From: Bondarzewia mesenterica
Taxonomy: Eukaryota > Basidiomycota > Agaricomycetes > Russulales > Bondarzewiaceae
Direction: 5' to 3'
DNA: 64,000 bases
Assembly (NCBI GenBank): GCA_004802705.1
Contig: SGPL01000087.1
Coordinates: forward strand, 17,962-81,961
Shown here: positions 15,265 through 27,087 of the stretch, piece after piece
How the letters are laid out: each line of letters opens with the position of its first letter
How positions within the stretch are numbered: the first letter of the stretch is position 1
Translations under genes and position numbers: made by a program
The notes under the pieces: generated by a model
Seen by the model: the letters and a program-made list of their open reading frames with translations, nothing else
Database searches by the model: none
What the model was told of the DNA's origin: nothing

Positions 15265-17145
15265 CTAGTGTTCACACATATTGAACGGCAACTTCATCAC
15301 CTCGTTTTCATATATTTGAACGAATGCGCTCCTTTCCTTCATCAGTTCCTTCCTGTATACTTTCGCTTCCTTCCTGCTCATGAGACCTTCAACCTGATCT
15401 ACGATCACATCCTTCAGCTCAATAGGCAACTTTGCAAAATGTGAGCCCTCAAACGACGATGTCCTTATTGCCTGTCTGAACCAATCTTCCCGTTGCGGCG
15501 GTACGATAGTCGCTGACTCGATCGATTCAGTCGGGTCGACAAGAAAGAAAGCCAGTATTTTTCGATGCCCCGGCTTGGTGCGGTCGAGGAGATGGAAAGG
15601 AGATACGCGATGCTGATATATGTTAGGAAAGGCCAATGCTAGGCCTTGGGAGGTTGTCACGCTCCCTCGTTCTTGTATTAAATCATCTTCCTAAAATAAA
15701 TGCGAGGAACTGTACCGACCAAAACAAGATCACCAACCTTCTGATACCGTAAATGTATCGCATACACATATCGTCATCTTGCTGATGGTAGTCAGGCGCG
15801 CGCGTAGAAAGACGAAATGACAGGTGGGACTCTGAGACATTCTCCGAGTCGTAGTAACTGTTGTGAGAGTGGCGATTGAACTCCATCCTGTGAGAATTAA
15901 TAATTGATAGATTTTCCACGTAGATAGATTCCCGTTGCGACAATGTCCTCATTCAACGTTCCTGGCAATTGTTGTTCATTGAACGAGTCGAATCAGGGCA
16001 GGAGAACTTGCACACCTTCTACGTGCCAGCGCCCGCCGTTGTATTCAGGATTATCCAATGTCCTTCGTATTTTTCGGGGGCTTCGGGGAGCGTCACAGGG
16101 TGCGTGCGCAAGAATGTACTCCAAAGGTTCGGGTTGCCTTCCCCTTCCTCATCATCGGATGACTCCTCCTTCCAAAGCTTTTCGCCTTCAAGACCCTCTA
16201 TCAGGCAGCGAACATCTTGAATGCATCCAGAGGTATTCGGGCGCCGTCCTTCTCTGATATGTCTAGTTTTCCAGGCATCACTAGTATGTTGGACGTGGTC
16301 AATAGATCCTAAGACCCGTTCGTAAGACCCGTTCGAACATGGGGACGAATGCTCCCAGCATGATTTCTAGAACAGCATATAACCTCGTATTTGATCCGTG
16401 TATGTTATTGATGTATGGAGAAGTCAGGCGAACGATACCGTCTTCAGCAACGAAGAAATCGGAGGGGAGCCAAGCCAGATGCTGGGATACGAAACTGGCA
16501 CGCGAGTGAGTGAATCTTGGGGGTTTCCTGGGGGATAGCCCGTCCGAATCACCATCTTGACGAGGGTGCGGCCATATATCATGCAATAGAGGGAGGGATG
16601 AACGAGGTCAAGAACTTGACCATTTGAGCCTGGATTCAAATCTTATGACCTTCTGGGACGTCCTCAAGCCGGGCTACTTCGTCGCGCAACGCAGTTGTTA
16701 GATCTTGTGTGATCAACCGGTCAGAGCAAAAGGCCAGGTCGTTGCATGCATGCCTGATAGTCCAAAGGGCGAAGTGAGGAGGCGCTCAACAGGGGCCGCA
16801 TATAAATCTTACCTGTAAGCCGGTTGCAGGATGGACGCATTTCGCATAACCTTCCAGCTCAGCGAGCATATAACTGATCTATATGCTCATGACGCGTCAG
16901 CGACTGTAGACAGGCGCAAGGAGAACGAAACGATAAGACCATGTTATGCATGAGCTGTTCCTCGGTGGGCAAGTTAAGTTGCTGGTCAAGAGCTTCTTGA
17001 CGCCAACGCTCGCGGATTTCTTCGTTATTTATCTTGGTCTGCCAGTTCGGCTTGTTACGAATGGCACACGAGAAGTAACTTACTGTCTTCCTATCCGCTT
17101 CGTATCCATGACGTTCGAAATCCGAAAACGATAGCCCGCCTCATC
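15265..17145 (-). CDS. DUF4246-family protein, 5' end not found
   Basis: Fungal protein family of unknown biochemical role, expanded in basidiomycetes. C-terminal exon: FPNIYQHRVSPFHLLDRTKPGHRKILAFFLVDP, then RKEAKVYRKELMKERSAF. Upstream exons give YYDSENVSESHLSFRL with MCMRYIYG, then the middle block SNGQVLDLVHPSLY..YGRTLV, WLPSDFFVAEDG and SYINNIHG. The most N-terminal recognisable piece is PNWQTKINNEEIRERWRQEALDQQ at about 17.0 kb. Before it the frame runs to a stop near 17,130 with no ATG that can be joined. The family normally has 60-90 more residues there. So the gene is either 5'-truncated, has a far first exon, or is decaying. A 12-bp direct repeat (aagacccgttcg, twice near 16,315) sits at an exon end. 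The 3' end converges on ECD, 113 bp away. Confidence 0.72.
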
Positions 17146-18167
17146 CACTATTAGTCGACTCGAATAACACTATCTCAAGTTAGGATATGTTAATTCCCCA
17201 CGAGCAGATAAAGTTCTATGAAGGAGTCGAACCTGCGCCCCGCAAGGTCAGTGGCTCAAAGCAACCTGGTGAGACGAGAATTTGACTGTGACCACTTTGG
17301 GGGAAGGGTTGGTTCTATAAGACGATTTGAGCACACACGGCACCGAAACATCAGACATTGTGCCTAAGGCCAAGCCTCGCAGCCTGACCACTGATTCACT
17401 GCCAGCCAGCACTCACCCAACTGCGGTCAAAGCTGGCTTTCGCACGTGCAAGGGGCCAATTGATTTCACAGTGACTCGTCGAAGCCATCCAGGGCGCTGT
17501 TGTACCCTGAAATTGCAGGCAAGGTGATACGATACGCATTTGAGTCGGAATTTTTCTTGAATGACAACAAGTGACCTTGCACTTCGCGAGCTGCTAACGA
17601 GAAGTCCCACATAGGATCTGAGCAAGTTGTTGAATTCTGAAATGAGGTGCATGCAAGAGGAGAGACTTCCCTTGCCATTTGCGTAATTGCAAGCGCAGAG
17701 TTAGACAAAAAGTCATTTTTCTGCTGATTGGCCTCAAACCAATGTTGTACATATCCGGTTTGTGTACATATTTGGTAAAATTTCCCTATTCTAATCCATA
17801 TGCGTACAAATGTCGCCAAAAAAACCGCGTACGGAAAGGGCCAAAAATCGAGTTTTCGGATTTTTGGATCGGACATATCTAGGCGGACGCAGGGGCTCGA
17901 AGTTCCCTCCGACTTACCCTCTTTCAGTATCGCCGTTCGTCTCTAGAGGTCTGATACCTGGTACACCTTATCACAGTCACTCCAGGACAGAGTTGAGTCT
18001 ACATTGTAAGTCATTTTACTGGATATGAGGTACGGCCGATAGCATGACTCGAATTTTAGGCAGTCCAGATCTATTCACTGGATTGGAATCTGGCATCCAC
18101 TGGCACATAATCCCTCGCAAGGGTGCTCAGCGCTTAGCACAGAACGCGTCCTCTGACCCGTTACGCC
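17146..18167. other. Gene-poor kilobase upstream of DUF4246 and AP-3 sigma
   Basis: No recognisable gene. An open frame of 136 codons on the minus strand (17,466-17,876) has no family resemblance. The region contains the tRNA-like fragment described separately and AT-rich sequence with scattered tgtacat/gtacaaat words. It must include the promoter of AP-3 sigma. Confidence 0.5.
17215..17300 (-). other. tRNA-like relic with a Pol III box B
   Basis: Read on the minus strand, a perfect box B (GGTTCGACTCC) is followed by CTTCATAGAAC, resembling the T-arm and 3' acceptor of a tRNA whose 5' end would be GTTCTAT. Upstream, AGTGGTCACAG resembles a D-arm. No matching 5' acceptor strand is present on the same strand and the anticodon stem does not fold well. 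It looks like a degenerate tRNA or tRNA-derived SINE piece, not a working tRNA. Confidence 0.3.
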
Positions 18168-19109
18168 ATGATCCACTCCGTAATTATTTGTGTGGTCATT
18201 GTACAATCCTGCCTGAATGTATACTGACATCTACTTTCAGTCAATACCAGCGGCGTTCCCCGTCTAACGAAGTTCTACTCCCCCATCCACCGCTCGACGC
18301 AAACTCTAGTGCTGAAGATTTACCAACTTATAAGCAGTCGATCTCCTGGTCTCTGCAATTTTCTTGATGCGCCAGAGCTTGAGGACTTCCTAGGACAGAA
18401 GGAGGAGGGAGAGAAGCTGCGTGTGGTGTACCGCAGTTATGCAACACTGCACTTCGTGTTTGTGGTAGACTCTGCAGAGAGCGAGCTCGGCATACTTGAT
18501 TTGATCCAAGTACGACGGTCTCGTCTGATGGTTATTACCTTACTGGTGCTCACATCTCGATTATTATGCAGGTGTTCGTCGAGTCGTTGGATCGGGCATT
18601 TGAAAACGTCTGCGAGCTTGATCTGGTCTTCCACTTTGATGAGGTTCGTTCTGTTAGACCTGCTGCTGCGTTCTGAGCTCTGATTGAGAGGCGTCCAGGT
18701 GCACCATATATTGGCAGAAATCATCCAAGGTGGACTGGTGTTAGAGACAAATCTCGACGAGATAGACAATTCAGGTGCGGCCATGATATCCTTCATACAT
18801 GAGTCCCATTGTCAGCGTCCTTCGGTGCACATGCAATCTCAATTTTTGTTGCATGCTCATTTGGGGAGTCCCGCACCCTCGTTGCAAACTGCCGCCGCCT
18901 TCATTCATTTTCGTATCATTGCATACACACTCCTGACCAACCGTGTTCTCGTTCTCACAGTGCAACAGGCTGCTCAGGCCCGAAAGCAATCTTTCGCCTC
19001 CGCAAACCCATTGGCACTGTCCGTAGGAGGTGTTGGACCACGAAGTGCAGGATTACAAACGCCTCTTGGATGGCTTACCGGAAAGCTGACTGGCGGTGGT
19101 GCACGGTGA
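18168..19109 (+). CDS. APS3: AP-3 adaptor complex small subunit sigma
   Basis: Small chain of the AP-3 coat that sorts cargo from Golgi/endosome to the vacuole. Longin-type fold: MIHSVIIFNTSGVPRLTKFY at the start, then LVLKIYQLISSR, YRSYATLHFVFVVDSAESELGILDLIQ, VFVESLDRAFENVCELDLVFHFD and HHILAEIIQGGLVLETNL. This order and spacing identify the sigma-3 subfamily. Five exons (18168-18189, 18241-18509, 18572-18643, 18699-18774, 18961-19109) add up to 195 residues. The first exon is only 22 nt and the last intron is 186 nt, long for this genome. The C-terminal 50 residues (Ser/Gly-rich, GGVGPRSAGLQTPLG) extend past the adaptin core. The assignment is secure. Confidence 0.92.
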
Positions 19110-19619
19110 TCATCTTATTCACTCTGTGCAGGAACTGTTGTTGTGGCCGTGATGATACATTGTATAATAACCACATGTACTACTAGGACGACCGGTTGGA
19201 TCCACCAATAAGCCCATGCGGCTGACTACAGCGGGCCTGAGCGAGCCAAAACAATGGATCAATGCAGAGTTGGAGAGGCGATGCCTTACTGTTTCCGGTT
19301 TCTCCACCACTAGGAATCTTCTCCAGAGCAGTGGTGCATTTGACGCGGTCGGGACATGTGCACCCGAGGATTCCGAATGACACGAATGACACAGGCAATG
19401 TGAAGGCGCGCCTGGAGTACCCAACTTCCTTGCAGTGTACTGTTCGTACGAGACATTATGTAGTAACATGGTCAGGATAAGCGATGGGCCTGACGAGTGG
19501 CACATCTTTGAACTAACCGTTTCGTTAAGCGCCCTCAGGTAATGCTCGAGCAGTCATGAGGCGGCCGATGCAGGAATGGCCATCCCTGCGCAACGGTCAT
19601 GAGGGAATGAATACAGCCA
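19110..19619. other. Convergent intergenic region AP-3 sigma / MED6
   Basis: About 510 bp between two gene 3' ends. It contains an ATG-initiated 54-codon frame (19,216-19,380, plus strand, MRLTTAGLSEPKQWINAELE) that reads protein-like but matches nothing I know. I do not call it a gene. Confidence 0.4.
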
Positions 19620-20773
19620 TTAAACCCACCACTTACGTTTCTTCTTCTTCTTGCCTGCGCCCGGTGGGGCTTTGGTGGGGACATTGTCTTGCGGACCGGA
19701 CGTACTNGGAGCTACGTGAGGAGTGGCTGCGCGAGCTGGAGGGGGGGCCGGCGTCGCAGATAGACGAGGAGCTATGGAAGATGTCGGTGTTTCTGGCATA
19801 GGGTTCTCTGGCGCAGCCGCTCGTTGTGTCTGTGCCTGGAACAATTTGCTAGCATGAGCGGCGGTAGTCCGCATCGCNTTAAACAAGAGCATATTGTTCT
19901 GCAGCTTCTTTGCGCCTTCAGATGCGGATGCTACCTTGTCACCGTCCTTCTCCAATTCCGACAGTTCAGGTTCTGTATCTCCAGAGGGGACGGTATCTTC
20001 GGGGCGGTGTTTCTTGTTTGTGTCGTCAGACGCAGAGGGTTCTAGGACCGGCCAAACGAACCCCGTTCTTGGCGTGTAGTCTGGTCTATATTTACGTAGG
20101 ATGTCCAAGGAGGATTGCAGGGAGTAAAGTGAGGTGAGCTGCGCAGTTTCACATCAGTGTNCATAGTCCAGAGAAACGGGTTCTGTCTCACCAAACGATT
20201 TGATAAAACCGTGTACATGTCTGGTGACTGATATATACGGTTATTCATGATGAAATATGCTGCCAAGGGTCGCGCTGAAGGACATGGGTGCTCGAAGATC
20301 AGGAGCATCAATGCGGGGAAGACACAACAAAGACTGACTTTCTTCGGGGGAAATGCGCTCTCTCTTATGAATTATAAATAGAGAAGGAGGCTGCGCATGC
20401 ACAAGTGCGAACTCAATGCCGGTGAAACGCCTGAAACAGTCAACAGAGAACGNTGCGCGTTCAATGGCTAGAAACAAGGTGAAATCCGATGAATACGAGG
20501 ACTCACTTGAGCTCCTCAGCTTCGTTCAGAATCGGCATGCCGGTATGCATTGTCTGCATTCTCAAAACTTGGTTGTTACTCTGCTTGTCGTAGAACATGG
20601 AGGAGGCAAAGTAATCAAATACGTTCTCGGTAGTGAGCGGTCCATTTGCCTNGATGAAACGCGTCAAATTGAAGTCAGCGAAGTGCGNGAGATCAAATTA
20701 CCTGAATCCACTCATGCCATATGAAAAAACGATGAGAATAATCGTCAGGAGGGTGTAGGTCGTTGAGGTCCAT
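19620..20773 (-). CDS. MED6: Mediator complex subunit 6
   Basis: Head-module subunit of the Mediator coactivator that bridges activators and RNA polymerase II in the nucleus. It starts MDLNDLHPPDDYSHRFFIWHEW. Then follow the family blocks ENVFDYFASSMFYDKQSNNQ, LRMQTMH, FTGIEFALVHAQPPSLFIIHKRER, LAAYFIMNNRIYQSPDMYTVLSNRL, and HFTPCNPPWTSYVNID. The C-terminal third is disordered: acidic/Ser-rich, Pro/Ala-rich, ending in a run of lysines (KKKKKRKWWV). A gtaagt occurs inside the codons for RKW, so the exact C-terminus could differ by splicing. At least six single N bases fall within the gene, so some codons are undetermined. Divergent from the NRAMP gene (235 bp between starts). Confidence 0.88.
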
Positions 20774-21008
20774 GTCGTGGTGAGAGCGAGAGGTCTGTTG
20801 CGAGTTCGTAAGAGACGCGGCGTCCGCGAGTTGCCACACCGGGGACTCGGGTCGGCATCTCACGGTAGTGAGAACTCCTTGACCTCGACCAACAACANAA
20901 ATNCTTCGGTTTACCTACTAACGAAGCGTCCCATTATGCTGGGTTACACCTCATTGCGTTTTATGCCCTCGACGTTGCCTNCACCCATGTGTCTGCCTCC
21001 AAGCNNGC

Positions 21009-23323
21009 ATGCCNGCGCCCCTCGCTCTCCAGACCGGCNNTNCAGCCTCTTCATCACCAGAGACTGCAAAGCCTGAAATCNAAACTCTACNAAGGCCACA
21101 TCCNCTTGTCNCCGCATATCGAACAGTTTATCATCATGTGAGGCGACACGCGGGGGCAGGCATCGTTTGCGCCGTGGCCTACTTTGATCCGTAAGTCTCT
21201 NNNGGANAAGGNTGCGCGCTCCNGATNGANAAAGAACATTTGNTTTCAGAGGCAACTGGAGTGTNGATTTGCAGGCTGGATCCACCTTTGGATACAGACC
21301 CATGCTTTTTGTCATCCTGATCGCAGGCTTAGGTGCTGTCGTTCTGCAAGTGAGCCAACCTTCGTACCGAGATTGTTTTGAATCTGGCTGAAANCCANTG
21401 TCGCATGCGATAGGNCATGGCTTCGAAGCTTGGCTGCGTTACAGGCACAGGTAACACACAACGACTATGACAGCATATTTGAACAATGTTCAGCATATCA
21501 CGATGTAGATTTGGCCACGCATTGCCGGCTACTCTTCTACAACCACCCTAAACATCGCCTTCTAATCCGCTATGGCGTGTTATACCCAGTCTACGTGCTA
21601 TGTGAGATAGCCATCATATGTACTGACTTGGCAGAACTCCTTGGATCGGCCATCGGTCTCGTCCTCTTGTTTCCGAAGCTGCCACTGTGGTCAGCTGTCC
21701 TGCTTACGGCTACAGATGTGCTTGTGTTTCTGATAATCGGAGATCCCACTCGCGGACATGGCCGCCCTGTCCGGCTGTTTGAGTTCTCAGTTATCATCCT
21801 CGTCGAGTATCCCGGTTACTTTAATAACATGGACCGGCCGACTGATAGTTTTACCAGGTTTTTGCAGTTTTTGTGTGTTTCTTGGTCCTGCTCATACAAG
21901 TCAACGCCGATTGGCCGCAAGTTTTTCTTGGCTTTGTACCGTCCAAGAGCCTGTTCAAAAGCAAACCAAATGCTATGTACGCAGGTGAGCTGTGTGCGAC
22001 CTAGCCTGGTGCGACTTCTACTAATAATTTGTATCAGCGGTCGGAATTCTGGGAGCTACAGTAATGCCGCACGCCATATTTTTGGGGTCTTTTATGGCTA
22101 CGCAAGACAGGAACTCGACACCGTTACCCTCGATTCCCCCGCCCGTAAGCTCGAGCGCTGCATCGCGTTTAGTCAGGCTCCGGCGACGACTGAGGGCATC
22201 CCTCTCATCTATGTTCTCCGTTTCTCGCGCGGAACGAATTGCCGCTGATCGGCAGCACCGTAACAAATTCAGCCATCCGGAGAACAACACTGTCCAGTTT
22301 ATCCAAGCTCATTTGGGACATGGCATTGTCGACATGGTCATGACCTTGTTGGGCGTCGCAGTCCCGATAAATTCTGCGTAAGGAGAATACTTATTGAGCT
22401 AGATCTGGCTATTGAAAGGCGTTATGTGTACTTCTTTGTTCAGAATCTTGGTGATAGCCGCCACCGTATATTTTCGGGACGATGACAGCTCTGACAGCTC
22501 TGCGTCTGCTGGTTTATTTGATGCTCACGACCTCATAAAAAGTCATATGGGAAAAGGTGGATCTCCTTATGCGATCCCTTGACTCTGCATCAACTCTGAT
22601 GAAGTATTCTTGTTTGTTTTTTTCGAATTTAGCCGCTGCATTCCTATTCGCTCTTGCACTCCTCTGCTCGGGGCAGACCGCCTCCATCACAGCCACTCTC
22701 GCGGGCCAAATCGTCTCCGAAGGGTTCATAGAATGGCACATTTCTGTGAGTCTCCACGCTATCAGACTGTATCCACATCTCTTTCCAAACTGAATTCATC
22801 TATCATGACCTTGGCATAGCCCTTTATGCGACGCCTCGTCACCCGCCTCATAGGTCTCATCCCCTCAATGATTGTCGCCATCTCTGTCGGGCGCGAGGGT
22901 ATCAACACGCTTCTCGTAGCCTCGCAAGTCGCGCTCTCGATCGTGCTCCCCTTCGTCGTGCTGCCCCTCGTATGGCTCACGTCTTCATCGGCCGTCATGT
23001 CAGTCACCAAGTCAGCTCCAACACCAACGGCGGCTCCACCCCCGTCAATCCACGAGGAAAAACCCGAGAATAGTGAAAACGATGGTGGTGATGGCGGCGA
23101 AGCTGGGCTCCCAATCCTTGTCGTCGCAGAGCACGTGGACATCGAGACCGAAGAGCGTGAGGGTAGTAAGCAGGAGGTCACTGCTGTACCGCCTGATGCG
23201 GAGGAAACCATTGACTACAGTAATGGGTGGATGATGAAAGGCTTGGGCTATCTCATCTGGGTTGTGGTTATCATTGCTAACGCATATGTATTGGTTGTTC
23301 TGGCCATGGGGACAAGTGTGTAG
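21009..23323 (+). CDS. NRAMP-family divalent metal (Mn/Fe) transporter, SMF type
   Basis: Proton-coupled manganese/iron transporter of vacuole, endosome or plasma membrane. The two metal-binding signatures are present. DPGN in TM1 is split by an intron (GAT-CC joined to A-GGC-AAC), followed by WSVDLQAGSTFGY. MPH in TM6 is in ILGATVMPHAIFLGS. Other family blocks: GAGIVCAVAYF, LASKLGCVTGTDLATHCR-like TM2/3, IICTDLAELLGSAIGL, and GQTASITATLAGQIVSEGF. A long acidic loop (residues SENDGGDGGEAG onward) precedes the last span GLGYLIWVVVIIANAYVLVVLA. About eight exons. The start ATG at 21,009 is the only in-frame one before the transport domain. Several Ns fall in the first 400 bp, so the first exon and one acceptor are approximate. 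Confidence 0.88.
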
Positions 23324-23704
23324 GTGTGTATCATATCGTTCGACGACTGGACTAGACCGTGATATTTGTGTGCCAAGCCTTCATTCTCATATTGTCTTTC
23401 TTTTGTAATAAAATGAACTATACTCATTGAGGGGTGAAATGTGCAGAGCAGCGCCCATGCATAATTTTACCTTCCTCTCGATGACTTTCTCCAACGACAG
23501 AGTATCACGTTGATCATCAATGCATGGGCAGCACAAATTTTCGATCTCGACCTATACTAGTGCTTAGTTACATGGAACAAGAAGAACCATAACGACGTGA
23601 TACAGGAACAGGTAATAACGATACACCTCTCCTATCTTACATGGACACGTTCGAATTCTGAAGACGATCCTCCTACCAGAATCTGGTCGCCAAACGGCAA
23701 GCCC
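23324..23704. other. Convergent intergenic region NRAMP / catalase
   Basis: Holds the two 3' UTRs. An aataaaatg word at about 23,407 is a plausible poly(A) signal for the transporter. Nothing else seen. Confidence 0.4.
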
Positions 23705-26328
23705 TCAATAAGCGACCTTCGCGGTCAGCCCCTCCAACTCCCGCTCATAGCACCGATGTTGACTGATGGCAAACGCGAAATTCGCCACAAAGCCCGTCTC
23801 TCCAGGCCCGATCTTGAGAGCATCCTTTGCGGCAGACTTCGCGTCGTATTTGCCGGTAGTAACAACTCCAAATGAGTTCTTGACGACGTCGCTTTTGTCG
23901 TCCGCAAAGTGGACGCCGGGTAAGACGACGGAATCATTCAGGAAGTTGACAGCTGAAGGGACAAAAGGTCAGATTATCATTGGATCGGTCAATTTTGACA
24001 ATTGACCCACCTTCACCGACAGCTCCAATGGCCTTGCAATGCCCGAAGGCCTCACGGACCCAATGAATCGCCCGTCCGTTGCTCGAAAGGTCTGAAGCAT
24101 GCACCCCAGACGGGATATACACAGCATCAAATAAAGTAGAACGCATCCCCTCATAATGGTGATCGGCCTTCAAGCCCTTGCCAGGCTCACGCTCGACGCC
24201 CTCAGGGAAAATTTCCCCGCGACGAGGACCGATGACGAACGTCAATGCCTTGGCACTTTTGAGCAACGTGCGAACAGTCTGTACCTCGACAAGATTGAAG
24301 CCATCCGCCACCAAGACAGCTATGCGACGGCTTGCGATAGTGGGTTCCTTGGGCATGTAGTAGGTTTGGGAGAGCGGTTTACTCTTTTTCTCATGGTTTT
24401 GCTTCGCTGGCTTGTCCGGTACAATGCCACCGACATTTTTTGCGACCTGCTTGGCAAGGTCGAAGTCGATGAAGTTCAGAACCTTGGTGTATTGTTCGTA
24501 GACGACGGGATCATCGCAATGATCCAATTCGAAGGAAATCGCATTGATAAGGTGTTGCCGCTCGTGCGCCTCGAGGGAATTAAAAAAGAGCTGCGCCTGG
24601 TTGTAATGTTCTTTGAATTTTGCACCGCGAATCCGCTGCTTCATGCCTTCCACCTTAGAAGGATATCTGGACAGGTCAATTCAGCCAGTAATCTAACGAG
24701 CTAAATGGGTGCGAGACAAACGTGTGATAGCCTCCCTTATCGGGTGCGACAGGGGGGAAAATCTCTTTGCGGTTAGGCCAATAATTAATGGCGCCAGTTG
24801 TAATGTGATGCCTCAAACGGCCATCGCGAAGATGGTTCATGACTGGGCAGATTGGACGATTAACAGGTAGCTGAAGACTAGTGTTAGCGATAGGGCATTG
24901 CTTTATGTCGAGCTACGAACCTCCTGCCAATTCGTACCCAAACGAGTGATTTGAGTGTCAAGGTATGAGAAGTTGCGACCTTGTAGAAGTGGATCGTCGC
25001 TGAAACCTATGCCGGGTACGACATGCGATGTGCAAAAGGCTGCTTGCTCGACTTGCGGGAAAAATTCCTCGGGATTCCGATCCAAAACCATCTCTCCAAT
25101 TTCCTCCAGCGGGACGAGATCCTCCGGCCATATCTTCGTGGCATCTAGGATGTCGAAGTCGAAATCATGCTCTCTCGATTGAGGAATGACTTGGATGCAG
25201 AACTTCCACTTCGGGGGACAACCGTTGTCAATGGCCTCGGCGAGATCTTTGCGGTGGAAATCTGTCGACACAAATCTGTCAGTTGGAAGTATATGAATTC
25301 AATGTAGAACCTGACCAGGGTCCTGGCCGCAAATCTTGAGGGCTTCATCCCACATCAAACTATGCACACCGAGTTCTGGAATCCAGTGAAACTTGACAAA
25401 ATACTGCTCGCCCGTCTCTTTGTATAGAGTGTACGTGTTCACGCCAAAACCTTGCATCATGCGGAAGGATCGCGGGATACCACGATCCGACATGACCCAC
25501 GTGATCATGTGCGCCGCTAAGATGTTAGATCAGAATATTTAGGAAGAACCATGGGCAATGTGTATGCTCACATTCAGGCTGCAGGCCGACAAAGTCCCAA
25601 AAATTGTTGTGCGCGCTTTGTCCAGTCGGCACCTCATTGTGAGGCTCAGGCTTGACAGCGTGAATAACGTCTGGAAACTTGATCGACTCTTGAATGAAGA
25701 AGACGGGAATATCGTTGCCGACGATGTCCCAATTACCTTCCTGCGTGTACAACTTGACAGCAAAACCACGGACGTCACGAACTGTATCCTGCAAAAGCGA
25801 TGATTTATTGAGTCATACTTGCTTCGAGCCATGAAAAATAACAGAAGGCTTACAGCACTCCCCCGGGAACCCTGGACAGTGCTGAAGCGCACGAAGACGG
25901 GTGTCGTGCGCGACGGGTCAGTGAGGACAGGTGCGGACGTGTACTTGGCCGCATTGGTATTAGAGACCTTGAAGTAACCAAAGGCACCAGCGCCTCGAGC
26001 GTGCACGACGCGTTCCGGGATACGCTCGTGATCAAAATGGGAGATCTTCTCGCGACCTATATGATCTTCGAGGAGGTGTGGGCCAACATGAGAGCCATCG
26101 GAAATCTTGAGCCTGAAGAAATAGGTACGTCAATGGTATTGCGAATAAGAGAAGTTTAAAGAAGACGGACCAGTTATCGGTATCGGAGACCTTGACGCCA
26201 TGATCAGTTGTCATGTAGTTGCCACTGGCTTTAGTGGGGTCAATAATGTCTCTCTGGAAATCGTCGCTCTTTGCGGTGCGAGTCGGACCAGAGATGGCGT
26301 GCTTGAGTGATGAGGTGAGGGAGGACAT
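23705..26328 (-). CDS. Large-subunit (clade 2) monofunctional catalase
   Basis: Heme enzyme that splits hydrogen peroxide into water and oxygen. The catalytic His lies in [12 protein letters not shown], the distal Asn in [13 protein letters not shown], and the proximal heme Tyr in [13 protein letters not shown]. Also present are [24 protein letters not shown] and [17 protein letters not shown]. After the core and helical region ([18 protein letters not shown]) comes the class I glutamine-amidotransferase/DJ-1-like domain of large catalases: [42 protein letters not shown]. It ends TAKVAY. About 730 residues in some eight exons. Start at [14 protein letters not shown]: an upstream in-frame ATG exists, but a TATA box lies between the two. 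No secretion signal is visible, so it is likely intracellular. Convergent with the metal transporter. Confidence 0.93.
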
Positions 26329-26372
26329 GGTGGGGATGGAGTTGTAGCTCTCAGAAAACGCATTTGTGTGAC

Positions 26373-26379
26373 TTTTATA
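26373..26379 (-). promoter_or_regulatory. TATA box of the catalase gene
   Basis: TATAAAA read on the minus strand, 45 bp before the chosen ATG. It implies a leader of only about 15-20 nt and excludes the more distal in-frame ATG as the main start. Confidence 0.55.
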
Positions 26380-26609
26380 GCTGGATGACGGAGAGGAAGA
26401 GACAGATAGAGAACGAACTGCGACGTCAACGGCGTCATGTACGGGCAAGGATCTCAGCGGCATCCCAGATCGGTCATATCACGTAAGCAGCATACAAACG
26501 TGTTGGATGGAAAATAAATCGTTGGCATCCTCTTTCTACCGTACAGCCTATGAACTAGACACATAGCAATATCAGCACATAACCAGGTCAATAATAGCAA
26601 ACATACATG

Positions 26610-26925
26610 AGAAGATAGCAAGGGAACAACTGAAATCGTGAACGAAGATGACGAAGATGGGAAGGAACTTGATACCGACAAACAGAAGCTGTGGACAAAA
26701 TCGTGGCACTGTATTCGTGACATTTTCAAGATACCCAAAACCGTCGACGACCAGATCGATAAAGAGAGAAAGCGGTGCCACTGGACGAACACGCCCATTG
26801 CCGCTGGTTAGTACATCATACACAAATTCCACCTTGTTCGGCAGGAGCGCCCAGAGTTGGAACGGTTACCTAAGTGCGTATACTCCTGGAAAGAGGCCGG
26901 GCGAACAGTCGATGCCTAGAGATGG
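26610..26925 (+). other. Unassigned coding-like exons between catalase and the zinc-finger gene
   Basis: Plus-strand frame: NEDDEDGKELDTDKQ, then LWTKSWHCIRDIFKIP and KTVDDQIDKERKRCHWTNT. A possible intron follows (gttagtacat... ending ttcggcag), then ERPELERLPKCVYSWKEAGR and VDA stop. The composition looks like real protein and the frame closes neatly after the intron, but I find no convincing ATG and no family. Either a small unannotated gene, or a remnant. The minus strand here also has an open frame, hydrophobic and Ser-rich, less convincing. Confidence 0.25.
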
Positions 26926-27087
26926 TCAAAAACTCCGTGAGCACCATGAAGTATATGTATCACAGTGAGCGAAACTTGACTCACGTCGGACGCGTCGGAC
27001 GACTGCATCGCTGCATCTTTGCATAACAAAATCGTTCACATGCTCTTAGTCGCGCGATCTTGCAATCGCATCGCGTATCTTCAGCCG

